Shown: positions 35,739 through 44,881, counted from the stretch's first letter. The stretch: DNA of 64,000 bases from Spirochaetia bacterium (GCA_029880265.1 JAOUOT010000007.1:62001-126000), one strand, 5' to 3'. The notes: generated by a model from the letters alone, not told the origin. Made by a program: numbers and translations.

Positions 35739-36725
35739 TTAATAAGAAATGGTCGCGGTGGTATTCGCCTCAAAAGAATTCAAAGTTAAAGTATAAGCGT
35801 TATAAAGCATAATACCGTTTAATTTCGGAGACGCCTGTACGTCAAACGAAGATACCCTGTCTAAATCTTCGTTAAAGACCGTTACCGCGTTGTCGTAATT
35901 TCTCTGCCGGCCCGTTGTCAAGACCCTGTTTTGATTAGACGAATTTGTAAAAAACGATATGCCCGAGGCTTCATAAAGGTACACGCCGCTCATAAAATCA
36001 AATGAGCTATCGCGTCTTTCAAGAAAAAAGACGGGAGTTTCTAGCGCATTTATCAGAGAGAGCTCTTGTAGCAAATATATTCCCGAAGGTATTGCTTTAA
36101 AATGAGGAACATTTATTACAGTTCTTCCTGTTTCGGGATGCGTCATCAAAACAGAATCGACGAGATTAAAATCTGCAGCTGTTTCGTCAAAATAACAGAT
36201 GTAATAATTTCCTGAAACGTCTTTTGTTAAAGCTATTAATTGAGTTTCATATTCAATTTGTAAAACCGTTTGGCATTGGGTATATGTTGAAGAAAGAGGA
36301 TTAAAATTTGAGATCAGAGATCCGTCGGTAAAAGAACGCTTGTTTATGCCGTTTTGATCGAGAATCCAAATATAATCAGGGGCGCCGTCGATTATAAAAT
36401 CAACAGGCGTATTTAATCCAGATGTATCGCCTGGAGCGTCAATAGTATGCCAGCCCAAGGCTGTTCCGTCATGGTAGAGAGCCTCTGCAAAAACGCCAGA
36501 ATCATATTTTACAATTCTATGGTTTGCAGGATTAGCCACAAAAATATTTGAACCATAATAGACGCTTTCATGAAAAGAGCTTGATTCATAAGGCAATACT
36601 GAAACTGTTGAATAATAAAAATCTGTAATTCCTGGCCCGTCAATCAAAGGCTCTTCTGGTTGGCAAACAAAGAAACAAAGAATAACTATTACCTGTATAA
36701 TAAATACTTTCTTTATAATTTGCAT
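35739..36725 (-). CDS. Probable lipoprotein with beta-propeller-like (NHL) repeats
   Basis: The 328-residue protein has a lipoprotein signal ending CFFVC, Cys21. The body carries strand-turn units of the NHL/beta-propeller type: SNIFVANPANHRIVKYDSG, PDYIWILDQNG, and similar YICYFD, IYLLQEL and GVYLYEA units. The ending TLTLNSFEANTTATISY is beta-rich. No enzyme motif is visible. It is the last of four minus-strand genes starting at the PEGA/CsgG-like gene, with 3 bases to its neighbour, so it is almost certainly in the same operon. Confidence 0.55.
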   Translation of the reverse strand: MQIIKKVFIIQVIVILCFFVCQPEEPLIDGPGITDFYYSTVSVLPYESSSFHESVYYGSNIFVANPANHRIVKYDSGVFAEALYHDGTALGWHTIDAPGDTSGLNTPVDFIIDGAPDYIWILDQNGINKRSFTDGSLISNFNPLSSTYTQCQTVLQIEYETQLIALTKDVSGNYYICYFDETAADFNLVDSVLMTHPETGRTVINVPHFKAIPSGIYLLQELSLINALETPVFFLERRDSSFDFMSGVYLYEASGISFFTNSSNQNRVLTTGRQRNYDNAVTVFNEDLDRVSSFDVQASPKLNGIMLYNAYTLTLNSFEANTTATISY

Positions 36726-36728
36726 AAA

Positions 36729-37247
36729 TTACCTTACAAAAAATGAAAACTGCGGCGATGAACAAATAAGTTCGCCCTCTAAAGAATAACTCCAGCTTGC
36801 CCAGTAATAGCGTGTTCCTGAATTTAGCGTTGTTAAGCTCGTTTCGCCGATATCTCCGTTTGTAACGCTAAAAAAATCAGATAAACTTAAAGTATTACCC
36901 GCTTCATAGGGCTCTTCGGTATCATGCCATCCTACAAGGGCCACATCGACATTGATAATTTCTCCATTATCAACCAATAATCTCTCATCGGCAATAATTG
37001 TAACCTGATAATCTCCGCATGTGGATCTGTTAAAAGTTATCATATTTATATTTTTAACGGTATCATGCCCCGGAGAATTTAAAGTAACTTCAGAACCAAC
37101 GGCAAATAACGGGTTTTGAATTTTTTCTTCGGCCGTAATCAGAACATCATCGGTTGAGGCGTCTTCGCTTGAAGCGCCGCTTTCTTGCTTTGCGGCGCAA
37201 TAAAATAATGTCGAGACAATAAAACTTATAAAAACTATTTTTCTCAT
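36729..37247 (-). CDS. Small lipoprotein with fn3-like domain
   Basis: The 172-residue protein has a signal ending LFYC, Cys17, followed by a Ser/Glu/Asp-rich linker and one beta domain. The end YYWASWSYSLEGELICSSPQFSF parallels the end of the next gene (YYWVILGFSESGELTHSSEQTDF) and the fn3-like domains of the giant lipoprotein at 4541, which end FWRV and YWRV. Both are probably fn3-like surface lipoproteins. It lies 1 base after the next gene on the minus strand. No function recognised. Confidence 0.5.
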   Translation of the reverse strand: MRKIVFISFIVSTLFYCAAKQESGASSEDASTDDVLITAEEKIQNPLFAVGSEVTLNSPGHDTVKNINMITFNRSTCGDYQVTIIADERLLVDNGEIINVDVALVGWHDTEEPYEAGNTLSLSDFFSVTNGDIGETSLTTLNSGTRYYWASWSYSLEGELICSSPQFSFFVR

Positions 37248-37248
37248 C

Positions 37249-37749
37249 TTAATAAATATAAAAATCGGTCTGTTCTGAGCTGTGGGTAAGCTCTCCCGAT
37301 TCGCTAAATCCCAAAATTACCCAGTAATAATGTCCCGCCGTAAAAACAAACGGCGTGCCTGTTTTTTCGCCAGCTTTGTATTCATAAAAAGCGTCGGGGC
37401 CCAGATATCCCATCGTATTGCCACTTGTTTCTACGTAGGTAGAATCTGTTCCGGCGACGACTGCCTCTAAATTTGTTATCGTTACCCCGTCATTTGTTAA
37501 CTGCGAAGTTGAAATGAAAACATTAAAATATGCGACATTGTCTTTTGCCCAGTTAAATCTGACCCCTGCCGCGTTATAAAACATGCTTTCTTCGGGCGCA
37601 GCCGTGTTAATGGGATGCGTGCCCTCCCAAAAAGGAAGAATATCATAATCATAGTAATCTATATATTCAGAATCGTAATTTGTGCTGATAACGCAATTTA
37701 GGTTTACAAGCAAGAAAACGGCATAAATATGTATTAACTTATTTTTCAT
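37249..37749 (-). CDS. Small lipoprotein with fn3-like domain (paralogue of neighbour)
   Basis: The 166-residue protein has a signal ending NLNC, Cys19. The body starts VISTNYDSEYIDYYDYD and includes GVRFNWAKDNVAYFNVFISTSQ, the strand pattern of an fn3-like domain, and ends YYWVILGFSESGELTHSSEQTDFYIY. The likeness to the adjacent gene over the last 25 residues suggests duplication. It lies between the barrel-like gene (29 bases away) and its paralogue, within one operon. A surface role is inferred. Confidence 0.5.
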   Translation of the reverse strand: MKNKLIHIYAVFLLVNLNCVISTNYDSEYIDYYDYDILPFWEGTHPINTAAPEESMFYNAAGVRFNWAKDNVAYFNVFISTSQLTNDGVTITNLEAVVAGTDSTYVETSGNTMGYLGPDAFYEYKAGEKTGTPFVFTAGHYYWVILGFSESGELTHSSEQTDFYIY

Positions 37750-37778
37750 TGCATTTGCCTGACTCTTTATGCCCCTTG

Positions 37779-39119
37779 TTAATTTACTTTCCCTCTTTTA
37801 TTAAAATACATAGTCGCTCCGAAATGAAAAACCAGTTGCGAAGTTTCAACTTTCACTTCATCAAATGTTTTTACGCCAAATTGACTAAAACTTCCGTTAT
37901 ATGAATTTATATAGGGCGCTATCATATAGGTAATTCCGAAATTAAACCCAAACCTTTTTCTGGGAAACGGCTCAAAACTCAAATGAAACGCCGGCTGTAA
38001 CAGACTTGAAACAATATCATAAGGAGGGCTGTCGCTTTGTTGAACTTCTGTATATGTCAAAGTATCATAGATATATCGATAACTCAATGATACCCCTGGC
38101 AATACGGCAAGATATCTCGGGCTGAAAAGATATAAATATTGAAACTTCATGCCGATTAAAAAATTGCCGTAACTTCTATCTTCAATATATTCATTATCAA
38201 AAACCTCTATATTATTTTCTCTATCTGCAACAAATGCAGCGCCAAAAATTCCGGTAATAAACTGATTATAAAAATATTCAATGCCCAACTGAATACCGCG
38301 CGGAAATCTCACTGGCAAATGCGATTTGCTTAGCTTCGTTGAGGCGCCGCCAAAAATAACATTGGCGTTTAATCTAAATTTATAATATTCATAGGGTTTA
38401 AAGTTTAGACTAACGCGTTTTTCTACTCTTTCGCCCTCTTTCATATCTATTTCATTTTTATAGGGATGATAAAACGGCATTTCTGTTCTAATGAAATGTT
38501 TTCCCGCGGTAAGCGGGTACCCTACAATGGGCGATTCGCCAATATAGTTATCGTCGGCGTAAATTTTAGAGCCTGAGGGCCTTGTATCAATCGTAAAAGA
38601 AGCCGACCTTTCGCCTAAAATATCGGCGGCCGCCATGCCCGCTATGGCTTCTAGTTTTTTAAAAAACTCAATACCGTCGCCTGTGATATCGCCTACAAAA
38701 CCGACTTTGCCCGAATCAACATTAATAACTCTAAAAATAAGCTTTGTGATTTCAGAAGTTATCTGGTACTGGCCCGAAATTAAAAAATCTGATCTTAAAA
38801 GTCTGCCAATTTCAATTTCTTTAGACTCATCAAAAAGCCCATACTGGCTTAATTCAATTTCCTGTAAAACGTCTTTCAGATTTCGTCTTTCTTGAAGCTG
38901 AATTCTCTTTTCTCGTCTTAATCTTGATTCAATAATAGCGGCAAATTGCTCAGAAAGAAAATTAGTTTCTTTTATTTTTTCTGAAGCGTTTTGAAACTTT
39001 AATACGGCGACCTGTACGCCCTGGGCGCTTATATTTTTTGTGAAGAATAAGAAAAATAGCGAAAATACAAATATGATAGTTTTTATGATAATTTGAACGC
39101 GCCTTTTAACGAGTTTCAT
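37779..39119 (-). CDS. CsgG/FlgO-like protein with PEGA domain and C-terminal beta-barrel
   Basis: The 446-residue protein has a signal peptide (hydrophobic 12-30, then SAQG). Residues 33-195 are CsgG-like: VQVAVLKFQNASEKI, IIESRLRREKRIQLQERRNLKDVLQEIELSQYG, EIGRLLRSDFLISGQYQI. A PEGA domain follows at 195-265 (SFTIDTRPSGSKIYADDNYIGESP, then a GKHFIRTEMPFY strand). The last 180 residues are strands typical of an outer membrane barrel and end QLVFHFGATMYFNKRGKVN. The signature combination indicates an outer membrane protein that could display the lipoproteins encoded in the same operon; function inferred only. It starts the four-gene operon 39119-35739. Confidence 0.7.
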   Translation of the reverse strand: MKLVKRRVQIIIKTIIFVFSLFFLFFTKNISAQGVQVAVLKFQNASEKIKETNFLSEQFAAIIESRLRREKRIQLQERRNLKDVLQEIELSQYGLFDESKEIEIGRLLRSDFLISGQYQITSEITKLIFRVINVDSGKVGFVGDITGDGIEFFKKLEAIAGMAAADILGERSASFTIDTRPSGSKIYADDNYIGESPIVGYPLTAGKHFIRTEMPFYHPYKNEIDMKEGERVEKRVSLNFKPYEYYKFRLNANVIFGGASTKLSKSHLPVRFPRGIQLGIEYFYNQFITGIFGAAFVADRENNIEVFDNEYIEDRSYGNFLIGMKFQYLYLFSPRYLAVLPGVSLSYRYIYDTLTYTEVQQSDSPPYDIVSSLLQPAFHLSFEPFPRKRFGFNFGITYMIAPYINSYNGSFSQFGVKTFDEVKVETSQLVFHFGATMYFNKRGKVN

Positions 39120-39201
39120 AACCTTTACATAATTATTTTTTTTTAGACCTTGTAAAGTAAATTACATGTTTATGAAAAGTCGACACGGAAGCAATTTATA
39201 A

Positions 39202-39228
39202 TTGACAAAATGATTAAATGCATATTTG
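39202..39228 (+). promoter_or_regulatory. Candidate promoter of the Cys-rich lipoprotein gene
   Basis: TTGACA at 39202-39207 precedes TATTTG (39223-39228) at 15 bases, 45 bases before the ATG at 39273. A palindrome TGCATATTTGCA overlaps the -10, which could be an operator. Confidence 0.35.
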
Positions 39229-39272
39229 CATCATTTCAATAAAATTTTTTTCTAAAAGAGGGGGAATGTCTT

Positions 39273-39548
39273 ATGAAAAAACTTTTAATAATATTATCGC
39301 TAATGCTGCTTACACTAACCTTCAGTTGCATGACATGGTTTTATGATTGTGAAGACGCGTGTCAGAATGTATGGGATCTGTGCCAAACTGAAAACGGCTT
39401 TGATTCTTCTCTTGAATCTTTTTTTGTATCTGAGTGTATAACTGAATGTGAAGACGGAAATGGCGATACACCGCCTGCGACAGACGATGAAATTACCTGC
39501 GTTGCTCAGGCTCAAAGCTGTAATGATGTTGGTTATTGTTCAGATTAA
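39273..39548 (+). CDS. Small Cys-rich lipoprotein
   Basis: The 91-residue product has a lipoprotein signal ending TFSC, Cys19. Eight more Cys (26, 30, 37, 55, 59, 76, 83, 89) lie in the remaining 72 residues, enough for four disulfides. The first part has a helix-like CEDACQNVWDLC. Acidic stretches (EDGNGD, DDE) are suggestive of metal or calcium binding but no EF-hand is seen. The gene has a GGGGG ribosome site and stands alone. I do not recognise a family. Confidence 0.6.
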   Translation: MKKLLIILSLMLLTLTFSCMTWFYDCEDACQNVWDLCQTENGFDSSLESFFVSECITECEDGNGDTPPATDDEITCVAQAQSCNDVGYCSD

Positions 39549-39562
39549 ACTATAAATTAAAC

Positions 39563-39597
39563 CTCGATCCTAAAAAGATTATCTTTCTAAGATCGAG
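39563..39597. terminator. Imperfect long hairpin after the Cys-rich lipoprotein gene
   Basis: CTCGATC (39563-39569) pairs with GATCGAG (39591-39597), and AAAGAT/ATCTTT extend the inner stem with two mismatches. There is only a scattered AT-rich tail, not a clean T-run, so it might be a terminator or a regulatory hairpin. Confidence 0.4.
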
Positions 39598-39687
39598 AAT
39601 ATCCTATATATTTTTATTGACGTAGTATCTTAGCTATATTTTTTATCTGCTTAGTAAAGTTAAAGAAGTATACTTTTAATAAGAAAT

Positions 39688-39754
39688 TCCCCGATAGCTC
39701 TGCAAGCAGAGAGCTCGTGGGGCTCGCTCGCATCGGTAGATGAAGCGGCTGTTT
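39688..39754 (+). pseudogene. Broken 5' half copy of tRNA-Asn with a 30-base insertion
   Basis: The 20 bases 39681-39700 (including AAGAAAT leader and TCCCCGATAGCTC) are identical to those beginning the intact tRNA-Asn at 39764-39783. After a 30-base insertion in the D-arm (39701-39730, which folds with the preceding bases into CTCTGC-AA-GCAGAG), the copy continues ATCGGTAGA and GGCTGTT, resembling the D-arm and anticodon stem of tRNA-Asn. It then ends at the anticodon loop with no T-arm or acceptor 3' strand. It cannot fold as tRNA. Confidence 0.65.
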
Positions 39755-39770
39755 GAAAGAAAAAAGAAAT

Positions 39771-39843
<73 letters not shown>

Positions 39844-39850
39844 CATCTAA

Positions 39851-39876
39851 AGCCCGCCCACGTGGCGGGTTTTTTT
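39851..39876 (+). terminator. Rho-independent terminator of tRNA-Asn
   Basis: AGCCCGCC pairs with GGCGGGTT around CACGT and is followed by T through 39876. It begins 8 bases after the tRNA. Confidence 0.9.
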
Positions 39877-39978
39877 AGGCCCGCTTGTGTTGAGCTTGCT
39901 CTTTACAAGTTCGCAATGAGCTTTGCAATTACCGCATAGCGGGCGCAAACGAAGTCATGAGTCGTGAAACAAGATTTT

Positions 39979-41496
39979 TTATTGTTTTGTTTTGCTTTTC
40001 CAAACAAGCTCGTATAAATCGGTGCGGCGGTCTTTCATATTTCTCACGCTGCCATATTGTTTCAATTCTTTTAAAAGATTAAAGTCTACATCTGCGATTA
40101 AAATCATCTCGGTATTTGGCGTTGACTCTGCTTTAACTGTATTCGTGGGAAAGGCAAAGTCTGAAGGCGTAAATACGGCCGACTGGCTGTATTGTATATC
40201 CATATTTGAAACCCGCGGAAGATTGCCGACACAGCCCGCGATGGCGACATAGCATTCATTTTCAATAGCGCGCGCCATCGCGCAGTGGCGTATACGGTTA
40301 TATCCGTTTTGAGTATCTGTAAGAAAGGGAACAAATAAAATTTCCATATCTTGTGAAGCCAAATAACGCGCTAATTCGGGAAATTCTACATCATAACAGA
40401 TTAAAATGCCAATTTTTCCCGCGTCGGTTTGAAAAACCTTGATATCATCGCCGCCTTTAATACCATAATAACCTACCTCATCTGGGGTAATGTGTATTTT
40501 CTTTTGAAAATCAACATTGCCGTTTCGGTGACATAAAAAAGAAATATTGTAAAGTTTTTCATTTTCTATCATGGGAACGCTGCCGGCAATAATATTGACA
40601 TTGTATGAAATCGCAAATTCTGAAAATTTCTTTTTAACAGCTTCGGTATAAGACGCTAACGCGCGCATAGATTGGCGAGAGCCAAGATGATTAGTTTCGG
40701 CCATTAACGGCGCGTTAAAAAATTCGGGGAAGACGGCAAAATCACAATTATAGCTGGCTACGGCGTCTATGAAATACTCAACCTGTTCAATTAAAATGTC
40801 AAAAGAAGGAAAAAGTCTCATTTGCCATTGCACCACTCCTATACGCGCCGCTGTTTTATTGGCAATATCTGTTTTAGGCGTATAATATATATTGTTCCAT
40901 TCTAAAAGAGCGGCATATTCTTTAGAAGCGGTATCGTCAGGCATGTATCCTTTTAAAACCTTTTTCACATGAAAATCATTGGCAAACTGAAAACTTAGCA
41001 CGGGGTCATAAATCTGTTGTATATGAACTTTTTCAATATATTCTTTTGGCGTCATTTTATCGGCCGCCTTAAAATATCCCGGCATTCTACCGCCAAAAAT
41101 AATTGCCTTGAGGTTCAAACTTTCGCACAACTCTTTTCTAGCGTCGTAAAGGCGTCTTCCGATTCTTAAACCGCGAAATTCGGGATGAACAAACACATCT
41201 ATGCCATATAAAGTATCGCCTTCTGAACTATGAGTAGAAAAAGTACTTTGAGCGGTTATTTGGTCGTAGGTGTGAAAATCTGTAAAACGCTCATAGTTTA
41301 CAATGATAGAAAGCGCGCTCGCGACTACTTTGCCGTTAACTTCTACGCAAAGCTGACCTTCAGGGAATATATCTAAAAGTTTTTTTAGCTGCTCGGGCTC
41401 CCAGTGAGCGTTGCTTAACCCCGAATAAGATTCTATGGCCGCTTGTCTAAGTTCAATATAATCGTCAAATTTTAGATTGCGAAGGTTAACTTTCAT
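39979..41496 (-). CDS. GNAT acetyltransferase-carbon-nitrogen hydrolase fusion
   Basis: The 505-residue protein has an N-terminal GNAT domain (1-160: VFVHPEFRGLRIGRRLYDA, the acetyl-CoA loop) and a C-terminal nitrilase/amidase domain from about 220. The catalytic triad is visible: Glu in VFPEFF, Lys in FQKKIHI, Cys in ILICYDVEFPE. This two-domain form is known, for example in YhcX-like proteins. It probably hydrolyses an amide and may acetylate an amine, but the substrates are unknown. It lies 34 bases after the hybrid kinase gene on the same strand and may be co-transcribed. No ribosome site is visible. Confidence 0.9.
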   Translation of the reverse strand: MKVNLRNLKFDDYIELRQAAIESYSGLSNAHWEPEQLKKLLDIFPEGQLCVEVNGKVVASALSIIVNYERFTDFHTYDQITAQSTFSTHSSEGDTLYGIDVFVHPEFRGLRIGRRLYDARKELCESLNLKAIIFGGRMPGYFKAADKMTPKEYIEKVHIQQIYDPVLSFQFANDFHVKKVLKGYMPDDTASKEYAALLEWNNIYYTPKTDIANKTAARIGVVQWQMRLFPSFDILIEQVEYFIDAVASYNCDFAVFPEFFNAPLMAETNHLGSRQSMRALASYTEAVKKKFSEFAISYNVNIIAGSVPMIENEKLYNISFLCHRNGNVDFQKKIHITPDEVGYYGIKGGDDIKVFQTDAGKIGILICYDVEFPELARYLASQDMEILFVPFLTDTQNGYNRIRHCAMARAIENECYVAIAGCVGNLPRVSNMDIQYSQSAVFTPSDFAFPTNTVKAESTPNTEMILIADVDFNLLKELKQYGSVRNMKDRRTDLYELVWKSKTKQ

Positions 41497-41530
41497 AAGT
41501 CATTTTTGACATTGCAAATATATGAGCAAA

Positions 41531-43294
41531 TTATTTTAAAATACCAGTATTAGAATTGCTTTGTTTTTTTGACATTATTCTATGAATTTCTGAAATTAAT
41601 TCTTTTCTTTCAACTGGTTTCATTAAATAACCTTCACAATCATGGCTTACTTTATTTTTAACATTGCCAATTGTCGAAGCCGTGATAACTATAATTGGTA
41701 TTTTCTTTGTTTGTTGATTGTCTCTTAGCATTTTAATCGCTTCATAACCGTCGGTTCCCGGCATTCGCAAATCCATCAATATGATATCGGGCTTAGCTTT
41801 AAGGGCGGTTTCGTAGGCAACCATGCCGTCAAAAGCCTCTTCAAATTCAATATTCGGATGTTCAAGAAATTTTCTTATCAATAAGCGGTTCAAAGGGGTA
41901 TCATCGGTAATTAATACTTTCAGGTTTCCCAAATCAGATAACTGAATTTGATCATCTTCAAACTCGCTTTTATCGGGATAATTTTTATCGGCAACTTTTA
42001 TATTTTTCAAAATAACATCAAATTTACTTCCCTCTCCTACTTCGCTTGTTAAAAAGACTTCGCCGCCCATCATGATAGCGATTTTTTTTACAATATTAAG
42101 ACCTAATCCCGTGCCGCTATACGCGGGATCCTGGTTTCTTTTCTTGCTAAAAGCCTCAAAAATGACTTTTTGATCTTCTTCTGGTATACCTATTCCCGTA
42201 TCTTCTACAGAAATTCTTAAATCGACCTCTTTTTCTCTATTATTAATATCTTCCAGAAAAACCGACAACTTTATATGGCCGATATCGGTAAATTTTATCG
42301 CATTGCCTATTAAATTTACAAGTATCTGTCTAAGGCGAATTTTATCAACAATGAGCGTATCTGGAAGCTTTGCGTCTATATCTAAAATAAAATGAATGTT
42401 TTTCTTGAGCGACTTCTCAGAATAAACTCTTTGGATCTCTTCAAGCATTTCCCGCAAATTGACGATTTTCTTCTGAATTAAAAGGGCCCCGGCTTCTATT
42501 CTCGATAAATCTAAAATATCGTTTATAAGTTCTAGAAGAGAGTTTCCCGCAAGTTGAATAGAATTTAAATATGATTTTTGATTCATATCGGCAATATGCT
42601 CAGATAAAACATCGGCAAAACCCATAATAGCATTCAAGGGCGTTCTTATTTCATGGCTTACATTTGCAATAAAACTGCTTCTGGCTTTATTCGCTCTCTC
42701 TGCCTCGTTTAATAATTTTTCAACCATTTTTATCAATTCTTTTGTATCTGTAATATCCTGAATGATAGATAAAACCCCAATTATTGCCCCTCTCTTATCA
42801 ATTAGAGGAGTATTATACCAATCACAAAGAATTTTTTGCCCATCTTTTCTAATATTTTCGTTGGTGCTTCTATCGCCGCCTTTATTTTTCAATAGCTCAC
42901 GCCATACTTCATTTACATATTCACTGGCCTCTTCAGGAACAATAATTTCTGAAGGATGACGGTTTAACGCCTCTTCTTTGGTATAGCCGAATATAATTTC
43001 AGCGGAATGGTTCCATTGTTTTACCTTAAAATCGATATCCCATTCAATTACCCCTAGAGGAGTGCTTTGTAAGTGAAGAGCGTATTTACCCGCGTAATCG
43101 TGTTTACGTTTTTGATTTCGATCTCTAAAAATAAACAGCATTGTGACCAAAAGACAGCCGGCAAAAAAGGAAAAAAGAGAAGGCATTAAATTTGCGGTTT
43201 CAAAATCTTGATTTTGATTTATACATGCCGCAAAAATTGTAATTAAGAGCAGAATAATGTATGAAAATAACCGTCTGTTAAAATATTTTTTCAT
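41531..43294 (-). CDS. Hybrid sensor histidine kinase (PAS, HisKA, HATPase, receiver)
   Basis: The 587-residue protein has two N-terminal membrane segments (10-27, 36-55), a PAS domain (about 75-195: GVIEWDIDFKVKQWNHSAEIIFGYTKEE), then a HisKA domain with SFIANVSHEIRTPLNA and the HATPase domain with RQILVNLIGNAIKF, DTGIGIPEED and GTGLGLNIV. The C-terminal receiver has VLITDDTPLN, DIILMDLRMPGTDG and GYLMKPVERK. The membrane part has almost no periplasmic loop, so the input is probably through the PAS domain. It may transfer phosphate to a separate HPt protein, not seen here. Confidence 0.95.
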   Translation of the reverse strand: MKKYFNRRLFSYIILLLITIFAACINQNQDFETANLMPSLFSFFAGCLLVTMLFIFRDRNQKRKHDYAGKYALHLQSTPLGVIEWDIDFKVKQWNHSAEIIFGYTKEEALNRHPSEIIVPEEASEYVNEVWRELLKNKGGDRSTNENIRKDGQKILCDWYNTPLIDKRGAIIGVLSIIQDITDTKELIKMVEKLLNEAERANKARSSFIANVSHEIRTPLNAIMGFADVLSEHIADMNQKSYLNSIQLAGNSLLELINDILDLSRIEAGALLIQKKIVNLREMLEEIQRVYSEKSLKKNIHFILDIDAKLPDTLIVDKIRLRQILVNLIGNAIKFTDIGHIKLSVFLEDINNREKEVDLRISVEDTGIGIPEEDQKVIFEAFSKKRNQDPAYSGTGLGLNIVKKIAIMMGGEVFLTSEVGEGSKFDVILKNIKVADKNYPDKSEFEDDQIQLSDLGNLKVLITDDTPLNRLLIRKFLEHPNIEFEEAFDGMVAYETALKAKPDIILMDLRMPGTDGYEAIKMLRDNQQTKKIPIIVITASTIGNVKNKVSHDCEGYLMKPVERKELISEIHRIMSKKQSNSNTGILK

Positions 43295-43393
43295 TGTAGA
43301 GTTACGGTAGAATATTTTTTACGCTCTCTTATAGGTCTTGTCTAATTTTTCAATAAATAATTTCTTGCCTACCATTACAAGCGAAAATTAAAT

Positions 43394-43819
43394 TTATAGC
43401 TTTTTAATATTTAGCGCTAACAACTCTCTTAGGTCTTCAATCATTAGAATTTCTTTATTTTTTTCATAGACTTGCGGCGAAAATTTTCCCCAAACAGGAT
43501 CGGGCCAAGCGGCATCGTTTTCATATCTAACAATATGATGAACATGCAGCTGTTTAACGACATTGCCCAAGGCGGCTATGTTCATCTTGTCTGCCTTAAA
43601 ATATTCTTTCATCTTTTTAGATATAAAACCAGACTCTTTCGCAAGCTCAAGTTGTTCTGCCCCTGTTAATTCATATATTTCGCGGATGTTATTTCTTTGG
43701 GGAACCAGTATCACCCATGGGTATCTCGATTCGTTCATTAAGAGAACTTGCGATAAGGCGAGGTTACCAATAAAGAATGTATCTTCTTTTAAGCGGCTGT
43801 GAAGAGAAAATTTTTTCAT
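43394..43819 (-). CDS. HIT family protein
   Basis: The 141-residue protein has the HIT nucleotide-binding signature QLHVHHIVRYENDAAWPDPVWG at about 90-112; residues 90-93 are QLHVH. Two of the His are present; the third, expected two residues on, is Ile. The AWPDPVWG segment identifies the HIT subfamily of small proteobacterial/spirochaetal proteins whose substrate is not known. The preceding SRYPWVILVPQRNNIREIYEL fits the HIT core strand. It lies 18 bases after prmA, so they are co-transcribed. Confidence 0.85.
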   Translation of the reverse strand: MKKFSLHSRLKEDTFFIGNLALSQVLLMNESRYPWVILVPQRNNIREIYELTGAEQLELAKESGFISKKMKEYFKADKMNIAALGNVVKQLHVHHIVRYENDAAWPDPVWGKFSPQVYEKNKEILMIEDLRELLALNIKKL

Positions 43820-43837
43820 AACTTAATTTTCTAACTT

Positions 43838-44779
43838 CTAAGACTTACTATAAAAAACAAACCATCCGCCAAGATTTTTTGAATGAAATTTCCTCTCGGG
43901 AGCTATTTTTTCAAGCCAGTTTTGAAACTCTTTGGCGCGTTCTTCGACAATACCCGATAAAATTAGTCTAGGTATCTTATTTATGATTTCTTTCATTTCA
44001 TTTTCATTTTGCATAAAAACATCGGGCAGAATATTAGAAAGAAAAATATCGGGTTGCGGATGGTTTTTATAATAAGAACTATAAAAAGAAAAATCGCCTT
44101 CAAAAAAAAGAGCTTCGTCTTGAATTTTTTGTAAAGCCGTATTATAGCCCAGATTTTCAATAGAAGATTCAACCGAAAGAATATCATTATCTACGCCGAT
44201 AGCGTTTTGGGCGCCAAAAATCAGGGCAGATATAGAAAGAATTCCTGAACCGCATCCCATATCAAGCGCCCGATCATTTTTCATAACGCCATATTTATCA
44301 TCAAGCATCATTTCAATCATTAACTTTGTTGTTTCGTGAAGGCCCGTACCAAAAGCAAAGGCGGGTCTTATAATTATAAATTTATCATTTTCGGATTTGC
44401 TTTTTATAAATGTTTTAGATTCCCAATCGGGTATCACCCAAAAATGAGGGGCAATTTCAAAGCTCTTGAATGTTTCGCGCATATTTTTCAAAAAGTCTTC
44501 ATACTTGGTTTCGCGAACCTCCCAGAAACAATCTTCTAATTTCAAAAGAGCCAGTGTCATCACAATATAAGCTTTTACAGGAAAGTTATGACGAAAATAA
44601 TAATACTGAACCGATGTTTCAAGATCTTCAATCTCTCCTTCTTGATATAATATTTCATGAAAACCGACTGCCCCGCTTTTCAGATTAAATTCTTCAACAA
44701 TGGCGGCGTTTTTATGCGGAATTTTCAGGCATAGCTCCCAGAAAATTTCGTGTATAAAATGATTTTTTTCTTTTTTCAT
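43838..44779 (-). CDS. prmA: Ribosomal protein L11 methyltransferase
   Basis: The 313-residue protein carries the PrmA hallmark PAFAFGTGLHETTKL, then motif I ALDMGCGSGILSISAL with AIGVDND (SAM binding), and LSNILPDVF, the family form of motif IV. The N-terminal substrate-recognition domain has WELCLKIPHKN and VVQYYYFRHNFP-like strands. The enzyme trimethylates ribosomal protein L11. It is the first gene of a run that continues with the HIT gene. Confidence 0.9.
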   Translation of the reverse strand: MKKEKNHFIHEIFWELCLKIPHKNAAIVEEFNLKSGAVGFHEILYQEGEIEDLETSVQYYYFRHNFPVKAYIVMTLALLKLEDCFWEVRETKYEDFLKNMRETFKSFEIAPHFWVIPDWESKTFIKSKSENDKFIIIRPAFAFGTGLHETTKLMIEMMLDDKYGVMKNDRALDMGCGSGILSISALIFGAQNAIGVDNDILSVESSIENLGYNTALQKIQDEALFFEGDFSFYSSYYKNHPQPDIFLSNILPDVFMQNENEMKEIINKIPRLILSGIVEERAKEFQNWLEKIAPERKFHSKNLGGWFVFYSKS

Positions 44780-44881
44780 TCTTGTTATAATATACTTTTT
44801 TTTGGCAGGTTATCAGGTATACAAGTTTTTAAAATAGATCTCAAATAAGCTCCTTTTTTATATGAATTTTTCTAATATATA

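Noticed and set aside
43394-43819. Missing third His of the HIT motif
   Set aside because: The HIT subfamily with AWPDPVWG commonly varies at that position, so it is not an inactivating change of this gene alone.
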